NCBI GenBank assembly: GCA_964475955.1
Contig: CAYYZY010000147.1
Coordinates: 1-19,963, forward strand
From: DATKZH01 sp964475955
GTDB taxonomy: Bacteria > Planctomycetota > Planctomycetia > Pirellulales > Thermoguttaceae
Length of the DNA: 19,963 bases
Direction: 5' to 3'
Position 1 is the first letter of the stretch, and every line of letters begins with the position of its first letter. A program made the position numbers and the translations under genes. Shown piece by piece: positions 8,053 through 14,519 of this stretch. The notes below the pieces were generated by a model. It did no database searches and had not been told where the DNA came from. It was given only the letters and a program-made list of their open reading frames with translations.

Positions 8053-8799
8053 ATGGGACGGAAACGAAGCGCTTCAGACGGCCGCCGGGCGGCTCGGGCG
8101 GCGGTCCAGAAGTTGGAAGACCTGGAGCGGGCCGGCGTCACGCATCTGCCCAAACGGGCCCACAACTCGAATGAGGGGGAGAGCCCCGAGCCGGCCGAGC
8201 CACAGCCGGCGCCCGGCAAGCCCGACGATCCGGCGGCCGCGCTGGACGCCCTGCGGCAGACCGTTGCCCAGTGTACGCGCTGCCCGGAACTGGTCGAGAC
8301 GCGCACGCAAACCGTCTTCGGCACGGGGAACCCGCGAGCCCGGCTCGTCTTCGTGGGCGAGGCCCCGGGGGCCGACGAGGACCGCCAGGGCGAGCCTTTC
8401 GTCGGCGCGGCCGGCCAGTTGCTCGACCGCATCTTGGCGGCCTGCACGCTGCGGCGCGAGGACGTCTACATCTGCAACATCCTCCGCTGCCGCCCACCCG
8501 GCAACCGCAACCCCCTGCCGCAGGAGGCCGCCAACTGCCGGGAGCACCTCGACGGCCAGCTTGCGATCATCCGGCCGGAATTCATCTGCTGCCTGGGCGC
8601 GGTGGCCGCCCAGAACCTGCTGGGCACGACCGACTCCATCGGCAAGCTCCGCGGCAAGGTGCTCGATTACCGCGGGATGAAGGTCGTCTGCACGTACCAT
8701 CCGGCCTACCTCCTCCGCACGCCCTCGGCCAAGCGCAAGACCTGGGAGGACATGCAGATGCTGATGGCCGAGATGGGGATCGAACTGCCGAAAAAGTAG
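8053..8799 (+). CDS. Family 4 uracil-DNA glycosylase with [4Fe-4S] cluster
   Basis: The 248-residue enzyme removes uracil from DNA, the first step of base-excision repair. The family 4 motif GEAPGADEDRQGEPFVG is at 103-119, the second motif around CTYHPAYLLR (His216) is present, and four cysteines fit the iron-sulfur ligands of the family: Cys74 and Cys77 (CTRC), Cys146 (CRPPGNR) and Cys162. A charged, Pro-rich N-terminal extension of about 70 residues precedes the catalytic core; it is longer than in the thermophile prototypes and probably disordered. The ATG at 8053 has GAAGGA six bases upstream. The gene converges on the cytochrome gene, and a MutM homologue lies just beyond, so two repair glycosylase genes sit within about 2 kb, though on opposite strands. 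Confidence 0.95.
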   Translation: MGRKRSASDGRRAARAAVQKLEDLERAGVTHLPKRAHNSNEGESPEPAEPQPAPGKPDDPAAALDALRQTVAQCTRCPELVETRTQTVFGTGNPRARLVFVGEAPGADEDRQGEPFVGAAGQLLDRILAACTLRREDVYICNILRCRPPGNRNPLPQEAANCREHLDGQLAIIRPEFICCLGAVAAQNLLGTTDSIGKLRGKVLDYRGMKVVCTYHPAYLLRTPSAKRKTWEDMQMLMAEMGIELPKK

Positions 8800-8839
8800 G
8801 GCCGTGCGCAGCGTCGCGCCCGGTTTGCCGTCTGCCGGC

Positions 8840-8855
8840 CGCGGCTACGGCCGCG
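8840..8855. terminator. Small GC-rich hairpin between two convergent genes
   Basis: CGCGGC and GCCGCG form a perfect 6-base stem around the loop TACG. It straddles the cytochrome stop codon, 40 bases after the glycosylase stop. There is no T-run, so a terminator role is tentative. Confidence 0.3.
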
Positions 8856-9285
8856 ACGGGCTCTTCTCCTCGCTCTTGGCCTTTTCCGGATCGCCGCCCG
8901 GCAGCTTGCCGTCGGCGATCAGTTCGCCGAAGGTAGGCGAGTCCTTTTTCTTGGGATCCGACTTCATTTTGGCCACCTTGTCCATGGCCTTGTGGATCTT
9001 CTCGATCTTGTCCCTGTCGGTTCTTCTGTCGAGCAACTCGGCGAGCTGTAGGCCGTAGGGGTTGCGGTCCTTCTTCGACCTGCCCCGGTGGCACACGAGG
9101 CACTTCGCCTTCGTCACGGCCTCGGCGAGTTCTTTTTCCTTGTCGTTGGTCGGCTTCTCCTTCACGTACTTCGCGCGGAACTGATCGCTGAAAGCCTTGA
9201 TCGCAAAGGCCGAGGGGGTGCTTCCCCAAAGCATCGCGGCCGCGACCAACCCCCCGCTCAGCGCAACGACAATCACCCTCTTCAT
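8845..9285 (-). CDS. Exported single-heme cytochrome c-like protein
   Basis: The 146-residue protein has a Sec signal peptide (cleavage near Ala28, SAFA|IK) and one heme c attachment motif CLVCH (Cys62, Cys65, His66). After it comes a Lys/Arg-rich segment with NPYGLQLAELL, a pattern I associate with small planctomycete cytochrome-like proteins. The last 50 residues are very rich in Lys, Asp, Glu and Pro and are probably disordered. No downstream methionine stands out as the usual axial ligand, so the sixth ligand is unclear. The ATG at 9285 has GGGAG upstream; a longer frame reaching 9546 has no support. Its promoter appears to lie at 9391-9419. The likely role is periplasmic electron transfer, partner unknown. 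Confidence 0.85.
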   Translation of the reverse strand: MKRVIVVALSGGLVAAAMLWGSTPSAFAIKAFSDQFRAKYVKEKPTNDKEKELAEAVTKAKCLVCHRGRSKKDRNPYGLQLAELLDRRTDRDKIEKIHKAMDKVAKMKSDPKKKDSPTFGELIADGKLPGGDPEKAKSEEKSPSRP

Positions 9286-9390
9286 GAAACGGTCTCCCAA
9301 GAGGCGTAAGAACACGGCGAAAACGGGACGCACTCGGTGGGCGCCCCGGCCCGTGCGGATTCGACCCGACGGGCCCGCGCCCCGGATCCC

Positions 9391-9419
9391 AGTACACCCT
9401 AAGATACGCCGCGGGTCAA
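9391..9419 (-). promoter_or_regulatory. Promoter of the cytochrome gene, overlapping the mutM 3' end
   Basis: On the minus strand TTGACC (9419-9414, five of six) is followed after 17 bases by TGTACT (9396-9391, four of six). Transcription would begin near 9384, about 100 bases before the ATG at 9285. The -35 lies inside the tail of the truncated mutM frame, which stops at 9399. Confidence 0.5.
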
Positions 9420-10088
9420 CGCGCAAGGCAGGCGCACGGCCAGCTTGGCCGGTTTCTTGCCTTGGAGTGGCCCCATTCGAGCCCAGCGAGCCCCCACAAA
9501 CCGCGGGAAGGCGAGCTCCCGGCGCTCGACCACAGGCACCCTCCATTGCACGAGCCGTGCGTCAGAAATGCCGATTCCCGCCAACGCGCGTTGATCCAAC
9601 AGCGCCACCTTGATCTCCCGCCGGCTTCGGTGCAGCCGCTCTCGCAGGAGTTCGGCGCTGATTCCCAGGGCGTCGGGCCCGAGCTTCTCCGGGCCGAGCC
9701 TCTGGGCGTACCGGCGCGGCGACATCAAGTGCACGGTGCCCAGCCCTCGCACGTTCCAGAAGAGGAGCTGCCGGGGACCGTCGCCGGAGAGCTCGAGCAC
9801 GAGCCGGAGGTGTTCGCGGTCCGGCGGGTCGGCGATGAGCAGGCGCCCGGTCATGCGCGGCTCGAAGACGAGGCGGTCGTGCGAGTCGAGCACGATCACC
9901 ACGCGCTTGCCGGCGCGACGCACGCTTTCGATGCGTGTGCCCACCACCCGGCGGCGCAGGTCGCCAACCCGCGGCGTAATCTTCATGGGACGGAGCCGCG
10001 AGCGGGGACGCCGCACGTCGTCGATTCGGCTGGCCACGATGGCCGCGATCCCCCGCCGCATGGTCTCGACTTCCGGAAGCTCGGGCAT
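9399..10088 (-). CDS. mutM: C-terminally truncated formamidopyrimidine-DNA glycosylase (MutM/Fpg)
   Basis: The first 173 residues are a clear MutM/Fpg: MPELPEVE with catalytic Pro2 and Glu3, the beta-hairpin Lys61 (AGKRVVI), FEPRMTGRL, and the start of the helix-two-turn-helix domain (EIKVALLDQRALAGIG). Right there, where the family continues NIYADE, similarity ends. The remaining 56 residues are basic, unrelated sequence, and the C-terminal zinc finger with its four cysteines is absent. At 229 residues it is 40-60 shorter than usual. Neither other frame I read on this strand restores the missing part, so a simple frameshift is unlikely; deletion or sequence replacement is more likely. A longer frame starts at 10325 and overlaps the preceding stop as ATGA, but it would bury Pro2 and crosses a heptamer repeat, so the ATG at 10088 is used. 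The product is probably inactive or strongly altered in 8-oxoguanine repair. Confidence 0.75.
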   Translation of the reverse strand: MPELPEVETMRRGIAAIVASRIDDVRRPRSRLRPMKITPRVGDLRRRVVGTRIESVRRAGKRVVIVLDSHDRLVFEPRMTGRLLIADPPDREHLRLVLELSGDGPRQLLFWNVRGLGTVHLMSPRRYAQRLGPEKLGPDALGISAELLRERLHRSRREIKVALLDQRALAGIGISDARLVQWRVPVVERRELAFPRFVGARWARMGPLQGKKPAKLAVRLPCALTRGVS

Positions 10089-10150
10089 GGCCGGGTAGGT
10101 TGCGACCTCTGGAACGACGTCGGGAGGGACTCGCGGGGCGAACGACAGGT

Positions 10151-10197
10151 TGAGTGTTGAGGGATCAGGGATGAGGGATGGAGGATTAGGGATGAAG
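10151..10197 (-). repeat. Degenerate TCATCCC heptamer array upstream of mutM
   Basis: Read on the minus strand, about six to seven units of a 7-base motif (TCATCCC, TAATCC, TCCATCCC, TGATCCC, TCAACAC) follow one another. The array ends about 60 bases before the mutM start and has the same orientation relative to its gene as the array at 145-184. Confidence 0.75.
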
Positions 10198-10321
10198 TAG
10201 GTTGTCGGGAAATTGGGATTGGCCCCGGGCCGCCCGGCCCCCAAATCGGCCAACCCTCCCGTTGTGCGGTCTCCGTGCGTGAGTTCCAAGGGGTGAGGCG
10301 CGCCGGGGCCGACCTCACCAC

Positions 10322-11449
10322 TCATTCCGGGCTGCTGGACGAACCGGGCGCCGGCTCCTGCGGCGCCTCGGCGACCGGCACTTCCCAGAGCGGGGCGGGC
10401 TGCTTCTCGCTGGTCAGGTAGAGCGTCTTGCCGTCGGGCCCGTAACAGATCGATTCACCCTGGACACGCAAGGGCAACCGGATCACCCGGGCCCGGCGCG
10501 CGAAGGCGGCGGCCCAGTCCTCGTCGGCCTTGCGCACAAACTCGTGCGCGTGGAGGTACGTGGCCAGGACCGCGCGGCGACCGTCGGGTGAAACGTCCAT
10601 GGCGGTCACCAGCGGGAGGTCGACGGTCGCAATCCGCCGGGCGACGACGGTGGCCTTCGGGTCGTTCTTCGGCCACGGCAGGACGTAGATGTGGCACTTC
10701 GCTTCGTAGTGCTTGGTGGCCAGGAGGATCGTGCGGTCGGTGGGATCGACGCCCACGGCCTCGCAGTCGCGGTGATCGTCGTCGTAGGAGAATTGAATCG
10801 TCTGGACGACCGGGACCTTCTCGGCCAGAAGGCGGTTCTCGGCGTCGGTGCCCGGCTCTTCGATCAGGTAGAGGACTTGGAAGGGCGCCGACAGGCCGTT
10901 GTTTCCCACATCGCCCACCAGCAGGTAGGGCTTGCCCCGCCAGGAGAAGGAGGCCATGTCCTCCCAATCCCACGCCCTCTCGACGCCGGCCAGCTCGCAG
11001 GAGCCGAGGTCGCGTCCCTGGAGGTCGAGCAGGTAGACTCGGGCCGCGTCGCCCGAGTCGTTGTGGGTCCAGAACAAACCCGGCTTGCGCCGCGAGCACG
11101 CCAGGCCGCTGCTTTCGTCGATGGCCCGGTTGGCCAACTCGGCGAGATGCCGGGGCGGGCCATACGCGATTCGCCCCGCCGCGTCGGGCGGATCCGACTT
11201 CGCCTCGGCCTGTCGGTCGCGGAGCAGTCCGCGCACGTGCTGCTGGTCGGCCGGACTCAGGTCGGCCAGGCCGACTTCGAAGACTTTCTGATCCGACACG
11301 CGCCGCAACCAGACTGTGTCGGCTTGCGCGCTGAGCAGCTCCGCCTCGACCCGGTGCTCGCCGGTGCGGTCGGTCCAGATGCGCGCCTCGACGGCCGGCG
11401 CGCCCAGCGCGCCCCAGGCCCCCAAGAAGATGAGTAAGAGGCTTTCCAT
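10322..11449 (-). CDS. Secreted SHD1-domain protein with beta-propeller-like region
   Basis: The 375-residue protein starts with a short signal peptide (hydrophobic residues about 3-18). Residues about 22-75 form an SHD1 (SLA1 homology 1) domain: RIWTDRTGEHRVEAELL with DLSPADQQHV at its end, a domain very common in exported planctomycete proteins. The rest has repeated beta-strand blocks (LFWTHNDSGD, YLLVGDVGNNG, TILLATKHYEA, LYLTSEKQ) like those of secreted beta-propeller or esterase-like proteins. No catalytic site is evident. The ATG at 11449 is chosen because it begins the signal peptide; no good ribosome-binding site is seen, and an extension to 11563 is unsupported. Its stop overlaps an ATG at 10325 that I do not accept as the mutM start. 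Likely an extracellular or periplasmic binding protein, role unknown. Confidence 0.75.
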   Translation of the reverse strand: MESLLLIFLGAWGALGAPAVEARIWTDRTGEHRVEAELLSAQADTVWLRRVSDQKVFEVGLADLSPADQQHVRGLLRDRQAEAKSDPPDAAGRIAYGPPRHLAELANRAIDESSGLACSRRKPGLFWTHNDSGDAARVYLLDLQGRDLGSCELAGVERAWDWEDMASFSWRGKPYLLVGDVGNNGLSAPFQVLYLIEEPGTDAENRLLAEKVPVVQTIQFSYDDDHRDCEAVGVDPTDRTILLATKHYEAKCHIYVLPWPKNDPKATVVARRIATVDLPLVTAMDVSPDGRRAVLATYLHAHEFVRKADEDWAAAFARRARVIRLPLRVQGESICYGPDGKTLYLTSEKQPAPLWEVPVAEAPQEPAPGSSSSPE

Positions 11450-11642
11450 GACGAAGCGCCGTGCTTGCGGCGCGTCTTGTTTCAAGGAGGAACCGAGGCA
11501 CGCGAAGCTCGCCGCGACCTCGGATCGTGACTGCCCGTCGGTCAATTGTCGCACACGAGTCAACTGGCCCGCCAGCCCGGATCATTCATTCGAGCTCCAA
11601 GTGACCCGATTGACCGGGCCCCGACGGCCCGCGCCGACTTCC

Positions 11643-11660
11643 GACCGCATGAATGCGGTC
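11643..11660. promoter_or_regulatory. Perfect 8+8 palindrome, possible operator
   Basis: GACCGCAT and ATGCGGTC are separated by two bases, forming a perfect inverted repeat of 18 bases. This is the size of a site for a dimeric regulator. It is 213 bases before the SHD1 gene start and 435 before the phosphatase start; which gene it would serve is unknown. Confidence 0.4.
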
Positions 11661-11662
11661 AC

Positions 11663-11769
11663 TGCAAACTGTCGTACGCATATCCGGGCTAGCCGCTCCT
11701 CCTGCCGGACCGTGGTTTAGCGATCCGTACGAACCTCCGGCGCGATGATTGCGTAAATGCAAAGTGTCG
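11663..11769 (+). repeat. Pair of near-identical 12-mers, 95 bases apart
   Basis: TGCAAACTGTCG (11663-11674) and TGCAAAGTGTCG (11758-11769) differ at one base. The start-to-start distance of 95 bases is close to nine helical turns. The first copy sits two bases after the palindrome at 11643-11660. Possible paired protein-binding sites, or chance. Confidence 0.35.
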
Positions 11770-11874
11770 GATGTCCGCCACCAGCCCTTTTGCGAAGTCG
11801 GCCGGATGGCGAGGTAGTGCCGGCCGGGGGGCGGTTGGTCGTGCGAACGCCTCTCAGGTAGCGGCTTTGCTAAA

Positions 11875-11890
11875 GATCGCGCGTGCGATC
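11875..11890. promoter_or_regulatory. Perfect 6+6 palindrome
   Basis: GATCGC and GCGATC flank a 4-base spacer. It is about 205 bases before the phosphatase start. It could be a binding site or a weak hairpin; in high-GC DNA such symmetry also occurs by chance. Confidence 0.3.
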
Positions 11891-12095
11891 AGGAATCTGA
11901 GCTTTCCGCGCTCTGCTCGATGGTCGGCGAGAATTCGCTATCTCTGCCAAGGTGAGTTGTTAGAATTCCTGGCGAGACAAATCGCCTCGAGTGCGAGTCA
12001 GATCGCCCTGGAAAGTAGAGCGCCAATCTTGGGGCTCGTCGGGCACACTCCTTCCGCTGATTGGCCCGCAAGCCCGTTGCGCGGCGAGTACTGGC

Positions 12096-14180
12096 ATGGA
12101 CGGCGACAAGATTGGTCCCCATTTTGCGGTCTCCCAAGAAGACCGGCGAGAAGGGTCGGCGCGTGTCTCGGGCGCGGAGGCCTGGCAGAAGGCGATCGTC
12201 GAGGCGGCGTTGGATTGCGTGATCGTGAGTGATCACGAGGGCCGCATTATCGAGTTCAATGCGGCGGCGGAGCGGACGTTCGGATTCGCTCGCGACGCGG
12301 TCGTCGGCAAAAGGGTGGCCGACGTGGTCGTGCCCGCCTCGCTTTGCGATGCGCACACGCACGGGATCGTCCGCTACCTGGAGACCGGCCGGCGTGCGAT
12401 GCTCGGTCAGCGCGTAGAGACCGTCAGCCGGCGGTCCGACGGCTCGGAATTCCCGGTGGAGCTGCTGGTCGTGCCGGTCGAGCTGGACGGTCCCCCCCGG
12501 TTCGTGGCCTTTCTGCGCGAGCTGACCGACCAGAAGCGCACCGAAGAGGCGCTCCGCGCAAACCTCCAGATCCAGTCGGCCATCAATTCGCTGCTGGAAA
12601 TCTCGCTCGAGCCCCGCCCACTGAACGAGCAACTGGAGCGGTCGCTCGATCTGCTTCTGTCGATCCCCTGGATCGCGCTGGAGTCGAAAGGGGCGATCTT
12701 CCTCGCCGAGGGCGCGCCGCCGAGCCTCGTGATGAAGGCGCAGCGAGGGCTCTCGGAATCGCTGCTTCACGCCTGCGCCCAGGTTCCCTGGGGCCACTGC
12801 CTGTGCGGCCGGGCGGCCGACACCCGGAAGATCGTGTTCACCGATTGCATCGACCAACGCCACGACACGCGGTACGAAGGCATGGATCCGCACGGGCACT
12901 ACTGCGTTCCGATCCACTCCGACCACCGGCTTTTCGGAGTGCTGAACCTCTACGTCAAAAACGGCCATCCGCGGCACCCGCGGGAAGAGTCGTTCCTGAG
13001 GGCCGCCGCGAACGTGCTGGCGGGAATGATCCGGCGAAGGCAGGCGGAAGCGTCGCTCAAGCGGAGCGAGGAGCGATTCGAGCTTGCGATCAAAGGATCC
13101 GACGCCGGCATCTTCGACTGGGACCTGCGCACCAACCGCGTCTACTTCTCCCCTCGCTGGAAGAAGATGCTCGGCTTCGAGCAGGACGAAATCACCGACG
13201 AGTTCCAAGAGTGGGAGAACCGGGTCCATCCCGACGACCTCGGCCGGGCGATGGACGCCGTCCAGGACTACCTGACCGGCAGAACGCCCGACTACGAGCT
13301 GGAGCACCGCCTCCGACACAAAGACGGATCGTACCGCTGGATCCTCGCTCGGGGCGCGGCGGTGCGCGACGCCCAGGGCAAAGCCTCGCGCATGGTTGGA
13401 TCGCACCTGGATATCACCGACCGGAAGCGGGCCGAACGCGTGGCGCGCCGACGCGAGGCCGTGCTCCTGGCGGCCGAACGGATCCAGCAGTACCTGCTGC
13501 CGCACACCTCCCCCGAGCTGCCCGGCTTCGACGTGGCCGGCGCCACGTACCCGGCGGAGTTCGCCGCAGCCGACTACTTCGATTACTTGTGCTTCCCCGA
13601 CGGCTCGTTCGGCGTGGTGGTCGCCGACGTGAGCGGGCACGGCTTCAGCTCGGCGCTGCTGACGGCCTCCACCAGCGCCCACATCCGCTCGTCGGCCGAG
13701 ACCTGTTCCGCAGTGGAGGACGTGCTCGAACGGGCCAACGCCCACCTGCTGCGCGAGACGGAGGACGGGCGCTTCGTCACGCTGATTCTCGCCCGGATCG
13801 ATCTCCAGCGACGACTCCTCTCCTACGTCAACGCCGGCCATCCCTACGGCTACGTGTTCGACGCTTCGGGCGCCGTGAAGTCGGTCCTCAAGAGCGCGAC
13901 CCTGCCCTTGGGCGTACTGCCCGACACGCAATTCCGGCCCAACGGCCCGATTCCCCTGGAGAAGGACGATCTGGTTCTCCTGCTTTCCGACGGCGTGCTC
14001 GAGGCGCAGTCCGACCGGGGCGAGCTGTTCGGCATGGATCGGGTGATCGAAACCGTGCGCGCCCATCGCCAGGCGCCGGCGCGCGAGGTGATTCATCGGG
14101 TGCGCGAAAAGGTCCAAACCTTCACGCGCCAGGACCGGTCGGTCGACGACCTGACGATCGTGGTCGTCAAGGTGCAGTAA
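12096..14180 (+). CDS. PAS-GAF-PAS-PP2C signalling phosphatase (RsbU/SpoIIE type)
   Basis: This 694-residue soluble sensor joins three sensory domains to a metal-dependent Ser/Thr phosphatase. PAS-1 is about 29-145 (ending FLRELTDQKRTEE). A GAF domain spans about 175-310, with an unusual Cys/His-rich core (His234, Cys235, Cys237, Cys251, His256, His266, His268, Cys270). PAS-2 of the PAS_3 type is about 325-440 (WENRVHPDDL, HRLRHKDGSYRW, DITDRKRAE), followed by a short linker helix. The PP2C/SpoIIE domain is about 470-694 with metal-binding Asp in ADYFD (493-496), ADVSGHG (Asp511), LLLSDG (Asp632) and DDLTIVVV (684-685), all intact. Such proteins usually dephosphorylate an anti-sigma-factor antagonist in a partner-switching cascade; no partner gene is next to it. 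There are no membrane segments. The ATG at 12096 follows a weak GGCGAG; an extension to 11991 is unsupported. A strong hairpin follows the stop. Confidence 0.92.
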   Translation: MDGDKIGPHFAVSQEDRREGSARVSGAEAWQKAIVEAALDCVIVSDHEGRIIEFNAAAERTFGFARDAVVGKRVADVVVPASLCDAHTHGIVRYLETGRRAMLGQRVETVSRRSDGSEFPVELLVVPVELDGPPRFVAFLRELTDQKRTEEALRANLQIQSAINSLLEISLEPRPLNEQLERSLDLLLSIPWIALESKGAIFLAEGAPPSLVMKAQRGLSESLLHACAQVPWGHCLCGRAADTRKIVFTDCIDQRHDTRYEGMDPHGHYCVPIHSDHRLFGVLNLYVKNGHPRHPREESFLRAAANVLAGMIRRRQAEASLKRSEERFELAIKGSDAGIFDWDLRTNRVYFSPRWKKMLGFEQDEITDEFQEWENRVHPDDLGRAMDAVQDYLTGRTPDYELEHRLRHKDGSYRWILARGAAVRDAQGKASRMVGSHLDITDRKRAERVARRREAVLLAAERIQQYLLPHTSPELPGFDVAGATYPAEFAAADYFDYLCFPDGSFGVVVADVSGHGFSSALLTASTSAHIRSSAETCSAVEDVLERANAHLLRETEDGRFVTLILARIDLQRRLLSYVNAGHPYGYVFDASGAVKSVLKSATLPLGVLPDTQFRPNGPIPLEKDDLVLLLSDGVLEAQSDRGELFGMDRVIETVRAHRQAPAREVIHRVREKVQTFTRQDRSVDDLTIVVVKVQ

Positions 14181-14181
14181 A

Positions 14182-14204
14182 GACCCGCACCTCCCGTGCG
14201 GGTC
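14182..14204 (+). terminator. Strong hairpin after the phosphatase gene
   Basis: GACCCGCAC (14182-14190) pairs perfectly with GTGCGGGTC (14196-14204) around a 5-base loop, starting two bases after the stop codon. There is only a weak T-rich tail, but the 9-base GC-rich stem and its position fit an intrinsic terminator. It isolates the phosphatase gene from the next operon. Confidence 0.6.
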
Positions 14205-14334
14205 GTCGTTCGCTCGGCCGGCAAACGCCTTCTCGCGGGGCCAGCAGCGCGACGGCATAGTCGACGCCCCGATCCATCCCGCACCTCCCGATCTGCCCCG
14301 CGATGCCCCTCCACAGAAGGGGTGGGGTACTCGG

Positions 14335-14362
14335 TTGCGACGGCGTCGATTCGGTTCATAAT
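14335..14362 (+). promoter_or_regulatory. Putative promoter of the mutarotase-VTT pair
   Basis: TTGCGA (14335-14340, four of six) is followed after 16 bases by CATAAT (14357-14362, five of six). A start near 14369 would leave a leader of about 150 bases before the ATG at 14520. The 339-base gap after the phosphatase gene otherwise holds only the terminator hairpin. Confidence 0.45.
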
Positions 14363-14519
14363 GGAGCCGTGTCTTCGGGCGAGGCGGCTGGGCCGCCGCG
14401 ATAGGCGGTGCCCCGCCGGAGACCGAGGTTTCAACCACTCTCGTGGTTCGCCTCCCAGGCAGATGTCTTCCATCTCCCCCCGGCGGACGAGCGATTCCTC
14501 TTGGCGAAAGGAACGTGGC

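Larger units (their letters stand above)
11450..12095. other. Long non-coding divergent region upstream of the phosphatase gene
   Basis: These 646 bases separate two divergent genes and hold no convincing gene. They contain two perfect palindromes (11643-11660 and 11875-11890) and a near-identical 12-mer pair (11663-11674 and 11758-11769). TAGAAT at 11961-11966 could be a -10 for the phosphatase gene, but no -35 fits. The length and symmetric sites suggest regulatory DNA. Confidence 0.5.

Noticed and set aside
8053..10088. A DNA-repair operon of uracil glycosylase and MutM
   Set aside because: The genes lie on opposite strands with a cytochrome gene between them, so they cannot be one transcript; the closeness may be chance.
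10089..10325. 79-residue N-terminal extension of MutM, starting with an ATGA overlap
   Set aside because: MutM needs a free N-terminal proline after Met removal, and the extension crosses a heptamer repeat. The overlap with the preceding stop is attractive but probably fortuitous.
12344..14260. 638-residue plus-strand frame overlapping the phosphatase gene
   Set aside because: It is a frame-shifted reading of the same gene, rich in Arg, Pro and Ala, with no family motif.
11889..14438. 849-residue minus-strand open frame opposite the phosphatase gene
   Set aside because: It is the complement of a clear PAS-GAF-PAS-PP2C gene and shows no domain. Long antisense frames are expected in high-GC coding DNA.
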